Source: Sphingopyxis sp. YR583 (GTDB lineage: Bacteria; Pseudomonadota; Alphaproteobacteria; Sphingomonadales; Sphingomonadaceae). From it: DNA of 64,000 nucleotides. Both the position numbers and the translations under genes were made by a program. The notes beneath the pieces were generated by a model. It was given only the letters and a program-made list of their open reading frames with translations. It did not search any database and had not been told where the DNA came from. Below, in pieces: positions 1 through 9,283 of the stretch. Numbering within the stretch: position 1 is the first letter of the stretch; every line of letters starts with the position of its first letter. Location: assembly GCF_900108295.1 (NCBI RefSeq), contig NZ_FNWK01000003.1, forward strand, positions 1-64,000. Reading direction: 5' to 3'.

Positions 1-96
1 GAGGGACAAAATACGGCGTGGGTGCGCCTGCCGAATGGAGGGTGGCAGGAAAAGTCGTCACTAGGCTAACGTCTGCTTCCCACCCCAAAGCCGACA

Positions 97-140
97 AACA
101 AAAAGCCCGCCGGAGCGAATGCGCCGGCGGGCTTTTTGTT
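97..140. terminator. Perfect bidirectional intrinsic terminator
   Basis: Two 17-nt arms (97-113 and 124-140) are exact inverted complements around a 10-nt loop. The stem has a G/C-rich core flanked by A5 on one side and T5 on the other, so it can terminate transcription from both strands. It lies 18 nt beyond the grxD stop codon and so ends the minus-strand DUF1476-bolA-grxD transcripts. Bases 1-96 hold no gene I can recognise. Confidence 0.9.
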
Positions 141-158
141 ATCTGGCAGATACGCGGG

Positions 159-491
159 TTATTCGGCGCGCGCCGGAATCCCGGTCATCAGCGTGTGAAG
201 CTCGCCCGCTTCCCACATTTCCATCATGATGTCGCTGCCGCCGATAAATTCACCCTTTACATAAAGCTGGGGGATCGTCGGCCAGTCCGAAAATTCCTTG
301 ATGCCCTGACGGACTTCCATGTCCTGCAGCACATCGACCGTTTCATATTCCATGCCGAGGCGGTCGAGCATCGCGATCGCCCGCGAGGAAAAGCCGCACT
401 GCGGGAACAAGGGCGTGCCTTTCATGAACAGCAGCACGGCATTGTCGGCGACCAGCTTGGCAATGCGGTCGTGGGTGGTGGGATCGCTCAT
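159..491 (-). CDS. grxD: Monothiol glutaredoxin, Grx4/GrxD family
   Basis: This 110-aa protein has the monothiol glutaredoxin active site CGFS (in FPQCGFSSRA), followed by the WPTIPQLYVKGEFIGG glutathione-binding stretch. CGFS glutaredoxins carry or transfer [2Fe-2S] clusters, usually with BolA partners, and take part in iron sensing and Fe-S maturation in the cytosol. A longer frame from a TTG at 524 exists, but the family starts at the MSDPTTHDRI methionine at 491. The gene lies just downstream of bolA on the same strand, the usual alphaproteobacterial arrangement, and ends at the 97-140 terminator. Confidence 0.96.
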   Translation of the reverse strand: MSDPTTHDRIAKLVADNAVLLFMKGTPLFPQCGFSSRAIAMLDRLGMEYETVDVLQDMEVRQGIKEFSDWPTIPQLYVKGEFIGGSDIMMEMWEAGELHTLMTGIPARAE

Positions 492-540
492 TTCATGTCT
501 CCGATGGCGCGCATCGCGCCGCAAATTTCGTCTCAGCCCC

Positions 541-774
541 TTATGAGGGGATGGCGGTCGTCAATTGCAAGGCATGAAGTTCGCCGCCCATCCGCCCGCC
601 GAGCGCCGCATATACCGCCTTGTGCTGCGCGACGCGCGTCAGGCCGCGAAAGGATTCGCTCACGACATGCGCGGAATAATGGTCGTTGTCGCCCGCAAGG
701 TCGGTGATCTGGACCTCTGCGTCGGGGAACGCCGCAACGATCATCGCCCGCAAATCATCTTCGCGCATGCCCAT
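541..774 (-). CDS. bolA: BolA family protein
   Basis: The 77-aa product has the BolA fold signature: a short helix-rich N-terminus, then DNDHYSAHVVSESFRGLTRVAQHKAVYAAL with the conserved His that ligates a bridging [2Fe-2S] cluster together with a CGFS glutaredoxin. It sits 49 nt upstream of grxD and 10 nt downstream of the DUF1476 gene on the same strand. This agrees with the well-known BolA-Grx4 partnership in Fe-S trafficking and iron homeostasis. Its length and motifs are normal for the short BolA2-like subfamily, so the family is secure while the exact physiological role is inferred. Confidence 0.95.
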   Translation of the reverse strand: MGMREDDLRAMIVAAFPDAEVQITDLAGDNDHYSAHVVSESFRGLTRVAQHKAVYAALGGRMGGELHALQLTTAIPS

Positions 775-784
775 CGAACGGCCT

Positions 785-1111
785 TCAGTTCTGGCTGTCG
801 ATGAACTGGCGGCGAGCTTCGGCCGTCTTGTCGTTCAGCACCGAACGGATTTCGGCATCGCTGATCTCGACGCTCGCCGCGGTCAGGTCGCCCGCCAGCT
901 TGCGGATGACATCCTCGTCGCCCGCTTCCTCGAAATCAGCCTGCACGACGGCCTTGGCATAGGCGTCGGTTTCTTCGGGGGTCAGCCCCATACGCTCGGC
1001 CGCCCATTCGCCGACAAGCCGGTTGCGGCGCGCCGTGATGCGGAACTGCACTTCCTGGTCGCGTGCAAATTTGGCCTCGAAGGCGCGTTCACGATCGTCG
1101 AATCCGCTCAT
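785..1111 (-). CDS. DUF1476 protein (F1-ATPase inhibitor zeta family)
   Basis: The 108-aa, highly charged, predicted all-helical protein begins MSGFDDRERAFEAKFARDQE, the hallmark N-terminus of DUF1476. The founding member is the zeta subunit of the Paracoccus denitrificans F1Fo-ATP synthase, which blocks ATP hydrolysis. The frame stays open upstream to 1249, but family alignment sets the start at the ATG at 1111. It is the first gene of the minus-strand run DUF1476-bolA-grxD. Function in this organism is by family only, since some zeta homologues inhibit weakly. Confidence 0.92.
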   Translation of the reverse strand: MSGFDDRERAFEAKFARDQEVQFRITARRNRLVGEWAAERMGLTPEETDAYAKAVVQADFEEAGDEDVIRKLAGDLTAASVEISDAEIRSVLNDKTAEARRQFIDSQN

Positions 1112-1321
1112 TTTTTCCTCGTCCGAATGGAATGTCCCCCTGCAGATAGGTTGCGCGCCCCGCTGGCGCAAGCCGCCTGTGCCGCAGATCACTTCCCTTT
1201 CGCTTACGAAGAGTTTAGGGTTTGGTCCCAAGGGAATGGGTCGCACCACAGCAATAAAGTTTCCGCCTTGCCGGCGTCACATCGGCATGGCGTCTCTACG
1301 CCTGTGTTTGGGGGATTTGTG

Positions 1322-4300
1322 ATGACCGTTCGACGTCCGCGACTTGTGCCGATTCTGGCGCTGCTGGCTTTTGCCGCGCCCGGAACCGCATTGGCGCAAG
1401 GCAGCGATCCGACGCTCCGCGACAGTTTTTCGATCGGTGAACAGGGCGGCTCGCTCTGCGAAGTACAGGCGACCGTTCGCGACAATGTGATCAAGGGCAT
1501 GTTCGACCGCGCATGGACGATCGTCTGCCGCGATGCGAGCCAGCCAGTCGGCACGGTGCGCGAATTGCGCGCAACCTCCGCCGACGCGCGCGCACGAATC
1601 GAGCAGGCGCGCTCCGGTACGATCATCTGCACCGCCGCCGACGCCTGTACGATCAAGGGCAGCAATATCGCGTGGCAGACGCGGATCGAGACCAAAGGCA
1701 ATATGACCTACAGCGTCGAGGGCTTCGACGCTTATTCGGACGCGCTGAACCTCGCGCTCGAATCGATACGCCAGCACCGCGTGATGCCGGGCGTGATCAA
1801 GGTCGCGACGACATCGGTCGGCGGCAATGACGGTTTCGCCCGCACGATCGCCGGGACGATCGACGTCGATAAGGCGCTGGCCGAGGGATATCGCCGCAAC
1901 CACAGCGGCGACTATGCCGAAGCCGCCGAATTTTTCGAGGCGCTGTCGCGCCGCGCGACCGAAGAACAGTCGGCCGCCGACATCGACCCGACCGAAGTCA
2001 CGCTGAACCGGGCGCTGCAACGCTCGAACCTCGGCGAATTTGCCGAAGCCGAACGCTTGTTCGCAGACGTCGAGGCGATTCCGACCGCCGACCCCGTCCA
2101 GCTGCGCCTCCGCCGCAATTTCCGTGCGATCCATGCGCTCAACCAGCGCGACTATGATGGCGCAGCCACGCGGCTTCAGACGCCGATCCCGCCGCTCACG
2201 AGCGGGGTGACGGTGTCGGGCGACGCGGTCACGCTGACGCCGCAGATCGTCGCGGGGGTGAACAGCGGCGACAACGCCCGCGTCATCCGCCAGAGCAACG
2301 ACCGCGAGCGCCTGTCGCCGCTCGAACGCGCGCAGATCATCGATGCGCAGGCAACCCATTTGCTCGGCACCGTCGAACGGCTGCGTGGTAATGCCGAGGC
2401 GGCAAAGACCGCCCAGCTCAAAGGCCTTAACGATGCGATTGCGGTGCGCGAAGGCCGGGTGACCTCGATCATCCGTTTGCGCTCGCAGATGCTCGGCGAG
2501 CTTGCGCTGGCCGAGGAAGCGAACGGCGACAAGGCCGCGGCCGACGCGCGTTTCCTTGAATCGGTGAACCTGCTCGCGGTCGAATATCCCGAAACCAACG
2601 CGCTCGCCTCGGCGCGGGCACGCTATGCGTCCTTCCTCACCCGCGAGGGGCAGGACGACAAGGCGATGGGCATTTATCGCGAAGTCGTGACCGCGCTCGC
2701 CAGCACGCAGCGTTCGACCGCGGGCATGGCAAATATGATGGCGCCCTATTACCGGCTGCTTGCCGCGCGGTCGGCAACCGACCCCAAAGCGATCGAGGAC
2801 TTCTTCGTCGCGAGCCAGCTACAGATCCGCCCGGGCGTTGCCGACACGCAAGCCGTGCTCGCGCGCGAACTGTCGGGCGGCAGCAGCGACGGCGCCCGCC
2901 TGTTCCGTCAGGCGACGACGCTCAATCGCGACCTCGAACGCGCGCGGATCGAGGATGCCCGTCTTGCCCAGTTGCCTGAATCGCCCGAAGTCAACGCGCT
3001 GCGCGCCGACATCAAGGGACAGCTCGACAATCTGTCGTTCCAGCAGGCCGAAACGGTGGTCGCGCTATCGGCCTTCCCGCAATATCGCGTCGTCGCGTCG
3101 GGTAAGCTCGACCTTGCCGAATTGCAGCAGGTTCTGCGCCCCGACGAAGCCTATCTGAAAATGCTCGTCGTCGGTGACGGCGTCTATGCGATGATGATCG
3201 AACAGGGCAAAGCCCAGCTCTGGAAATCGGACATCGGCGCCGCGGGGCTCGAAACCGCCGTCGATACGATCCGTTCGACGATCTCGGTCGTCGAGAACGG
3301 CCGCCGCGTCACCTATCCGTTCGATGCAGCCGCCTCGTACAAGCTTTATGGCCAATTGTTCGGCCCCGTCGCGGCGCGACTGCCGACGGTGCCGCACCTG
3401 ATCTTCGAACCCGATGGCGCGATGCTGCGCCTGCCGATCAACCTCCTGATCACTTCGGACACCGGTCTTGCCGCCTACGAACAGCGCCTACTCGATCCCG
3501 ATGCCGATCCGTTCGACATGCGCCAGATCGCCTGGCTCGGCCGGACGTCGCGCCCTAGCACCGCGGTCTCCACCCTTGGCTTCCGCAACGCGCGGCAGGC
3601 GGCACCGTCGAAGGCCAGCCATCAATATTTCGGCCTTGGTGAGAATCTGCCCATCAGTGGGCGTCTCCCCTCGCTTGGCACGCGCGGCGCAGCGGGTGGC
3701 AGCGTCGACGGCGATTGCCTGTGGGATGCGGCGCAATGGGCGCGTCCCATCTCGGCCGAGGAACTGGTGACCGCACGCGCTGCGATGGGCCGCGACGCCG
3801 GCACGCTGCTCACCGGCGGCGCCTTCACCGATACCGCCGTCAAGAACCGCGCCGACCTCGGCGATTACCGCATCATCCATTTCGCGACCCATGGCCTTGT
3901 CACCGCGCCGCGCCCCGCCTGTCCCGCACGCCCGGCACTCGTCACCTCGTTCGGCGGTGCGGATTCGGACGGACTGCTGACCTTCCAGGAAATCTTCGAC
4001 CTCAAGATCGACGCCGACCTCGTCATCCTGTCGGCGTGCGACACCGCCGGTGCGGCGAGCGTTGCGGCCACTCGCGAGGCGGGGCTTTCGGGCGGCGGCA
4101 ACGCGCTCGACGGGCTGGTGCGCAGCTTCATCGGCGCGGGTGGACGGTCGGTGATCGCAAGCCATTGGCCCGCCCCCGACGACTTTGACGCGACCAAGCG
4201 ACTGATCGGCGGGCTTTTCGCGGCGACCGAGGGAGAAAGCGTCGCCGATGCTTTGTGGGGAACGCAGGTCCACCTGATGGACGACCAGCAGACGTCGCAT

Positions 4301-4408
4301 CCCTATTATTGGGCGGGCTTCGCGATCATCGGCGACGGCGGTCAGGCGCTGCTCCACAGCGGTGCGACCGCACGAAATGGAGAGACTGCCGGCCGCGCTG
4401 CCCGCTGA
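1322..4408 (+). CDS. Exported TPR-CHAT domain protein (caspase-like)
   Basis: This 1,028-aa protein starts with a clear signal peptide (MTVRRPRLVP... cleaved near ALAQ). A cysteine-containing N-terminal domain follows, then TPR-like helical repeats (about residues 185-480) and a C-terminal CHAT domain (about 640-1020). The CHAT catalytic dyad is visible: His857 in IIHFATHG and Cys906 in VILSACDTAG. CHAT proteases are caspase-clan peptidases, usually cytoplasmic and partnered with TPRs, so an export signal is noteworthy. The reading frame extends back to 686, but only the ATG at 1322 gives a signal peptide. The cyclase gene starts 4 nt after the stop, implying co-transcription with the cyclase and the two-partner secretion genes. 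I infer a processing role on an exported client, possibly TpsA. Confidence 0.85.
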   Translation: MTVRRPRLVPILALLAFAAPGTALAQGSDPTLRDSFSIGEQGGSLCEVQATVRDNVIKGMFDRAWTIVCRDASQPVGTVRELRATSADARARIEQARSGTIICTAADACTIKGSNIAWQTRIETKGNMTYSVEGFDAYSDALNLALESIRQHRVMPGVIKVATTSVGGNDGFARTIAGTIDVDKALAEGYRRNHSGDYAEAAEFFEALSRRATEEQSAADIDPTEVTLNRALQRSNLGEFAEAERLFADVEAIPTADPVQLRLRRNFRAIHALNQRDYDGAATRLQTPIPPLTSGVTVSGDAVTLTPQIVAGVNSGDNARVIRQSNDRERLSPLERAQIIDAQATHLLGTVERLRGNAEAAKTAQLKGLNDAIAVREGRVTSIIRLRSQMLGELALAEEANGDKAAADARFLESVNLLAVEYPETNALASARARYASFLTREGQDDKAMGIYREVVTALASTQRSTAGMANMMAPYYRLLAARSATDPKAIEDFFVASQLQIRPGVADTQAVLARELSGGSSDGARLFRQATTLNRDLERARIEDARLAQLPESPEVNALRADIKGQLDNLSFQQAETVVALSAFPQYRVVASGKLDLAELQQVLRPDEAYLKMLVVGDGVYAMMIEQGKAQLWKSDIGAAGLETAVDTIRSTISVVENGRRVTYPFDAAASYKLYGQLFGPVAARLPTVPHLIFEPDGAMLRLPINLLITSDTGLAAYEQRLLDPDADPFDMRQIAWLGRTSRPSTAVSTLGFRNARQAAPSKASHQYFGLGENLPISGRLPSLGTRGAAGGSVDGDCLWDAAQWARPISAEELVTARAAMGRDAGTLLTGGAFTDTAVKNRADLGDYRIIHFATHGLVTAPRPACPARPALVTSFGGADSDGLLTFQEIFDLKIDADLVILSACDTAGAASVAATREAGLSGGGNALDGLVRSFIGAGGRSVIASHWPAPDDFDATKRLIGGLFAATEGESVADALWGTQVHLMDDQQTSHPYYWAGFAIIGDGGQALLHSGATARNGETAGRAAR

Positions 4409-4412
4409 TCCG

Positions 4413-6503
4413 ATGAACGCACCCGAAGCCATCATTCCCGCGGCGGACGCAACCGCGCCGGACGGCCAGCGCGCCGGAGTTCCATTGGGCAAGCGCGTCC
4501 GGCGGTTGGTCATGCAGCTCGGTCCGTCGCGGATGGCGGCGACGCTCGCCTTTCTCCTGATCGCGATCCTCGTTGCGCGCTTCAGCTGGCAGATGCCGCT
4601 GATCGATGCCGCCGAACGCGCGCTCTATGACGCGCGCGCGATGCTGATGGCCCCGCATGTCGAACAGGACAAGCGCATCACCCTCGTCACCTATAACGAC
4701 GAAACCCTGTTCAATACCGGCATCCGCTCGCCGCTCGACCGCACCCTGCTCGCCAATGCGCTCGGCAACCTCGACCAGATGGGCGCGAAGGCGATCGGGA
4801 TCGATATCGCGTTCGATTCGCCGCGTCCTGACGACGATCTGCTGAAGGCGCAGCTCCGCGCGATGAAGACCCCGACGTGGCTCGCCTATGCCGAACAGGC
4901 GAGCAATCCGAACACGATCTTTTTCGAGCAGCAGAAATTCCTCGAAGGCTTCATCGGCGAGGTGACGACCGACAAGACCAGGCCGACGAGCGTCTTGTTC
5001 CGCACCGATGACGACAGCGTGATCCGCAACTGGCCCGACCGGCCCAAGAATCTGCCCCCGCTGATGTCGAACGCGCTCGCGCCGATCGATACCGCGCACG
5101 CGAATTTTCAGGGTAATATCCGCTTCCTCGTCCCCGCCCGCGCCGCCGCGGGCCAGGAGGAACCGGTCTTCGCCAACATCCCGATCGACACCTTCGCGAT
5201 GCCCATGGATGCCGAAATGCGCGCGGGCTTCGCCGAATTAGTGAAGGGGCGCTATATCCTGATCGGCGGCGACATCATCGACAACGACCAGTTCAACACG
5301 CCGCTGAGCCGCTTTCCCGACGCGATTACCGGTCAGCATGAAACGATGATCGGGCTCGAGGTTCATGCGCATATGCTGGCGCAGCAACTCGACAAGGCAT
5401 GGACCCGGCCGATCCCCGGCCCCGCGCTGTGGGGGCTCGCGGTGCTGATCGTCCTCGCGGGCGGACTCACCAGCCTGATCGACCTACGCGCGCGCTGGGT
5501 GGCGCTCGCCTTCCTCGGGCAGATGGCCTTCTTCATCGCTTTCCCCTTCTGGCTGCAGGGTCGCGGCGTCGACACGACAACGCTCCCTACCTTCGGCTGG
5601 GCGGTCGGCTGGCTGTTCGGTTACGCCGCCGTGGGCACCGCCGCGCGCACCGTCGGCTCGCGACAGCGCGCCTTCGCGCAGTCGGCGCTCGGCAAATATC
5701 TGCCCGCCGACATCGCGGCGCAGATCATGCGCGATCCCGACCAGCTTTCGCTGCATGGCGAGCGGCGCAACATCTTTTGCGTCTTTACCGACCTCGAAGG
5801 CTTTACGAAGCTCAGCCACGCGGTGACGCCGGAAACCGTGGCGCGGCTGCTCAACGAATATCTCGATCGCCTGTCGGACATCGTGCTCGCCCATGGCGGG
5901 ACGATCGACAAATTCGTCGGCGACGCGATCGTCGCCTTCTGGGGCGCCCCGATCAGCCGGCCCGACGACGGCGAACAGGCGGCCGCCGCAGCACTTGCCA
6001 TGTATCAGGCGGGCGAGAAATATCGCGTCGACCTGGCTGCCGAGGATGTGCCGCCGATCGGCATGACGCGCGTCGGGCTTCATGTCGGCGACGCGATCGT
6101 CGGCAATTTCGGCGGCGAAGGCCGCATCCAATATACCGCGCTCGGCGACAGCATGAACACCGCCTCACGGCTCGAGGCGGCAAACAAGGGCCTCAAGACC
6201 GGGGTGCTGGTGTCCGCCGAAGCGGCCGCGCGGTCGCGCCGCGACGATCTGGTGCCGATGGGCCGCGTCACGCTGCGCGGCCGGGCGCAGCCGGTCGATG
6301 TCTTCACGCCGCGCCCGGACCTCGCGCCCGACCAGCGGGACCGCATCGCCGCGCTGGTCACCGCCCACGCGGCGGGCGACAAAAAAACCTATGTGACCTG
6401 TGCCACAGCAATACAGGGCGATTTCGGTCAGGATCCAGCCATCATGTTTCTGATAGAACGCCTGAACGAGACCAAAGAGGGAGAAAGCTATGTCCTTTCC
6501 TGA
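4413..6503 (+). CDS. CHASE2-domain adenylate/guanylate cyclase
   Basis: This membrane-bound class III nucleotide cyclase has about 696 aa. A transmembrane helix near residues 30-50 is followed by an extracytoplasmic CHASE2 sensor (about 55-330), three close membrane helices (about 335-415) and a cytoplasmic cyclase domain (about 445-620). Metal-binding Asp460 (FTDLEGFT) and Asp504 (FVGDAIVAFWG), substrate-specifying Lys500 and the NTASRLEA segment are all present, so the enzyme should be active; the Lys favours ATP. The start is uncertain: an ATG at 4377 overlaps the CHAT gene, while the ATG at 4413 lies just after its stop. The 3' end overlaps the next gene by 14 nt. CHASE2 sensors commonly neighbour CHAT proteins. 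Confidence 0.9.
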   Translation: MNAPEAIIPAADATAPDGQRAGVPLGKRVRRLVMQLGPSRMAATLAFLLIAILVARFSWQMPLIDAAERALYDARAMLMAPHVEQDKRITLVTYNDETLFNTGIRSPLDRTLLANALGNLDQMGAKAIGIDIAFDSPRPDDDLLKAQLRAMKTPTWLAYAEQASNPNTIFFEQQKFLEGFIGEVTTDKTRPTSVLFRTDDDSVIRNWPDRPKNLPPLMSNALAPIDTAHANFQGNIRFLVPARAAAGQEEPVFANIPIDTFAMPMDAEMRAGFAELVKGRYILIGGDIIDNDQFNTPLSRFPDAITGQHETMIGLEVHAHMLAQQLDKAWTRPIPGPALWGLAVLIVLAGGLTSLIDLRARWVALAFLGQMAFFIAFPFWLQGRGVDTTTLPTFGWAVGWLFGYAAVGTAARTVGSRQRAFAQSALGKYLPADIAAQIMRDPDQLSLHGERRNIFCVFTDLEGFTKLSHAVTPETVARLLNEYLDRLSDIVLAHGGTIDKFVGDAIVAFWGAPISRPDDGEQAAAAALAMYQAGEKYRVDLAAEDVPPIGMTRVGLHVGDAIVGNFGGEGRIQYTALGDSMNTASRLEAANKGLKTGVLVSAEAAARSRRDDLVPMGRVTLRGRAQPVDVFTPRPDLAPDQRDRIAALVTAHAAGDKKTYVTCATAIQGDFGQDPAIMFLIERLNETKEGESYVLS

Positions 6504-7248
6504 TTTCCGGATGCGCCGCCTCGGCCTCACCGCCGCTGCCGCCATCGCCGCCGTCGCCATGGTGGGCACCGCCGCCGCGCAATCGATGGTCGTCCGCTCG
6601 ACCGGCCCGTCGGCGAGCAAATATCCTGCCGGTGCCAAGCTTAAATCCTCCGACAAGCTGACGCTGGTTGCCGGCGACCGGATCATCTTGATGCAGGCAG
6701 GCAAAACGCGCACGCTGTCCGGCCCCGGCACCTTTGGCGCCACCGGCACGGTGCAGGCGAGCCAGTCGCTTGGCGGCAACGTCACGCGCATGCTCGCCAA
6801 GGGGCCGACGATGCGGTCGCGCGGCGGATTTTCGCGCGGACCGGGAGAGGAAGCGCCCGCCAATGTCCGGGCGCCGAACCTGTGGCTGCTCGACTATCGC
6901 GAGGGCGGCACCTTCTGCGTCCTCGATCCGTCGGTCCTGATGCTGTGGCGCCCGAACATGGAAGGCGACACCGCGCTCGAAATCGAAAGCGCGGGCAAGA
7001 AAGCCACCGTTGCGATCGTCGATGGCGCGAATTTCCGCAAATGGCCGACCGATGTGCTGCCGGTGCAATATGGCACCGACTATCGTTTGTCGGGCGGCGG
7101 TCTCGCCAAGCCGGTGACGGTGCGTTTCGCCGCCGTCGAAAACGCACCCGACACGGCCGAAGGGTCGATCGACATGCTGATGGGCAAGGGCTGCTCGCCG
7201 CAGCTCAACCGCCTTGTCGATACGATGTCGGAAGCCGAAGCCGGATGA
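6490..7248 (+). CDS. Small exported protein of unknown function in the CHAT/cyclase operon
   Basis: The 252-aa product has a signal peptide (hydrophobic run about 11-30, cleaved after TAAAQ). Residues about 40-85, with KLTLVAGDRIILMQAG and LSGPGTF, loosely resemble the beta-rich FecR-type periplasmic fold. Cys codons occur in GTFCVLD and GKGCSPQ near the C-terminus and could form a disulfide. It overlaps the cyclase stop by 14 nt, so the two are probably translationally coupled. A hairpin at 7256-7287 follows the stop. I do not recognise a characterised homologue. Its position suggests a periplasmic accessory or sensor partner for the CHASE2 cyclase or the CHAT protein, which is inference. 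Confidence 0.75.
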   Translation: MSFPDFRMRRLGLTAAAAIAAVAMVGTAAAQSMVVRSTGPSASKYPAGAKLKSSDKLTLVAGDRIILMQAGKTRTLSGPGTFGATGTVQASQSLGGNVTRMLAKGPTMRSRGGFSRGPGEEAPANVRAPNLWLLDYREGGTFCVLDPSVLMLWRPNMEGDTALEIESAGKKATVAIVDGANFRKWPTDVLPVQYGTDYRLSGGGLAKPVTVRFAAVENAPDTAEGSIDMLMGKGCSPQLNRLVDTMSEAEAG

Positions 7249-7255
7249 GATGAAT

Positions 7256-7287
7256 GGATGCGGGCGGTGATTGTCGCCGCCCCATCC
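7256..7287 (+). terminator. Probable intrinsic terminator or attenuator
   Basis: A stem pairs 7256-7260 plus 7262-7267 with 7277-7287, leaving one bulged C and a 9-nt loop, just after the stop of the small exported protein gene. The following bases are only moderately T-rich, so termination may be partial. It separates the CHAT/cyclase/exported-protein genes from tpsB and tpsA. Confidence 0.5.
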
Positions 7288-7431
7288 GTCTGATATTTAC
7301 CCACGAAAATTCCGCCAGTCGCGTGACGGAACATTTCCTTGGGTCGAAATTTGCGCTGCCGTTTGCGCGGCCGTGCCAGTGGAGTTGGCGCATCGCGATG
7401 ATCGCGGGGCGCCTGTACGCAAGGGGTGATG

Positions 7432-9255
7432 ATGACCGTGTCGGGGGACTTCGGACTTAATATGATCGCGCGGCCGAAACTGGCGGCGATCCTTCGGATA
7501 TCGGCCTGTTCGGCGGGGCTGGTCGCCGCCGCCTTGCCCGTCGCCGCCCTGGCGCAAGCGACACCGCAAATCCCGACCCGGGAAGAAATCCAGCGGCCGC
7601 CGACGCCGCCCGCCGTCCAGCCCAACGAACAAATCGTCGCGGTCGACGACGGGATCGAGCACGCACCCTGCCCGCTCGCCAGCCCCGAATTCGCCAACAT
7701 CCGCTTCACGCTGCGCGCCGTCGAGTTCACGAGCGTTGATGGCATCGACAATGCCATCCTCGGACCGAGCTGGTCGGATCGTGTGGGGCAGGAACTGCCG
7801 ATTGCCGCCGTTTGCGACATTCGCGACCGCGCGGCGACGATCCTGCGTTCGCAGGGCTATCTTGCCGCAGTCCGCGTCCCGGCGCAGACGATCGGCGACG
7901 GCGTCGTCCGGCTCGACATTCTTTCGGCGCGCATGTCGCGGATCGAGGTCCGCGGCGATGCCGGAGCGAATGAGGGGCTGCTCCAGCGCTATCTGTCGCG
8001 GCTCGACGACCAGCCGGTGTTCAACATCGTCGACGCCGAACGCTATCTTCTGCTCGCGCGTGACATTCCGGGGATGGACGCGCGCCTGACGCTGCGCCCC
8101 GGCGTGGTTCCCGGTGAAGTCGTCGGCGAAGTCACCGTCGCGCGCACGCCATATACGTTCGATTTCAACGCGCAGAATTTCGGCTCGCGCGACGTCGGCC
8201 GCTGGGGCGGCATCGCGCGCGCGCGGCTCGCCGGACTCACCGGCATGGGCGACCTCACCACGGTCAGCTTCTATGCGACCCCCGATTTCGACGAGCAAAA
8301 GGTCGTGCAGGCGTCGCACGAGTTCCGCGTCGGCGGCGAAGGCCTGCGCTTCGGCGCCAGCTACACCTACGCCTGGACTCGCCCCGACATCACGGGCTTT
8401 GCCGTCAAATCGAACACCCAGATCGTCAGCCTTTTCGGTTCCTATCCCCTCGTGCTGACGCAGGCGCGGCGCGTGACTTTGGGCGGTGGGCTCGATTTCA
8501 TCGATCAGGACATCAGCCTGACCAGCGTCCCGATCAACCGCGACCGGCTGCGCGTATTCAACCTGCGCGCCGACGCGAGCTGGATCGACCCCGGCTCGAT
8601 CGCGGGACGCGGCGGCTATAGCCCCAGCGAACCGCGCTGGTCGCTCTCGACCTCGCTCGAAGCCCGCAAGGGCGCCTCCCTCCTCGGCGCCAGCGATGAT
8701 TGCGGCCCGGGTGGCACGGCCTGTTTCCTGCCCGGTGCGGTCCCGCTGACGCGCGTCGAGGGCCAGCCCGACGCCTTCCTCGTCCGCGCCAACGCACTCG
8801 CCGAATGGCGGCCGGCCAAGCTGTTCACGCTCTCCGCCGCGCCGCGCGCGCAATGGGCCAACGATCCGCTGCTCGCGTACGAAGAATTTTCGGGCGGCAA
8901 CTTTACTGTCGGACGCGGCTTCGATCCCGGCACGGTTATCGGCGACAGCGGCGTCGCGGTCGCTCTGGAAGCGCGCTACGGTTCCTTCGCTCCGGCCAAC
9001 ACCGAAAGCTTCGCTTTCCAGCCGTTCGTCTTCTTCGACGCGGCGTGGGTGTGGAACAAGGACACCGCGTTCGACGGCCTCAACCCGCAAAAGCTCTTCT
9101 CGGCCGGTGGCGGCGTCCGCGTCGCTTACGGCGATCTGGCGCGGCTCGACATGGCGTTGGCCGTGCCACTCAATCGCGGCGGCTTTCTTGCCGAGCGGCC
9201 CGATCCGCGGCTGCTTGTGTCGCTGACTACCCTGTTCGGCGTGAGGGCGCGCTGA
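7432..9255 (+). CDS. TpsB two-partner secretion transporter (ShlB/FhaC family)
   Basis: The 607-aa outer-membrane protein has a signal peptide ending near AALAQA, a POTRA-type periplasmic region (about residues 75-230) and a C-terminal 16-strand barrel region. It contains the TpsB signature VGRGFDPGTVIGDSG, equivalent to the VRGY tetrad of the plug loop L6 in FhaC. It should fold and export the adjacent TpsA by binding its TPS domain. Three in-frame starts are stacked (GTG 7426, ATG 7429, ATG 7432). The AAGGGG at 7421-7426 is best spaced for 7432. It ends 28 nt before the preferred tpsA start. Confidence 0.9.
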   Translation: MTVSGDFGLNMIARPKLAAILRISACSAGLVAAALPVAALAQATPQIPTREEIQRPPTPPAVQPNEQIVAVDDGIEHAPCPLASPEFANIRFTLRAVEFTSVDGIDNAILGPSWSDRVGQELPIAAVCDIRDRAATILRSQGYLAAVRVPAQTIGDGVVRLDILSARMSRIEVRGDAGANEGLLQRYLSRLDDQPVFNIVDAERYLLLARDIPGMDARLTLRPGVVPGEVVGEVTVARTPYTFDFNAQNFGSRDVGRWGGIARARLAGLTGMGDLTTVSFYATPDFDEQKVVQASHEFRVGGEGLRFGASYTYAWTRPDITGFAVKSNTQIVSLFGSYPLVLTQARRVTLGGGLDFIDQDISLTSVPINRDRLRVFNLRADASWIDPGSIAGRGGYSPSEPRWSLSTSLEARKGASLLGASDDCGPGGTACFLPGAVPLTRVEGQPDAFLVRANALAEWRPAKLFTLSAAPRAQWANDPLLAYEEFSGGNFTVGRGFDPGTVIGDSGVAVALEARYGSFAPANTESFAFQPFVFFDAAWVWNKDTAFDGLNPQKLFSAGGGVRVAYGDLARLDMALAVPLNRGGFLAERPDPRLLVSLTTLFGVRAR

Positions 9256-9283
9256 CATGACCTTTCCATCGAGGACAACCGCC

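Noticed and set aside
686..1321. A 212-codon N-terminal extension of the CHAT protein gene
   Set aside because: It runs opposite the DUF1476 and bolA genes and removes the signal peptide from the N-terminus; the ATG at 1322 is far better.
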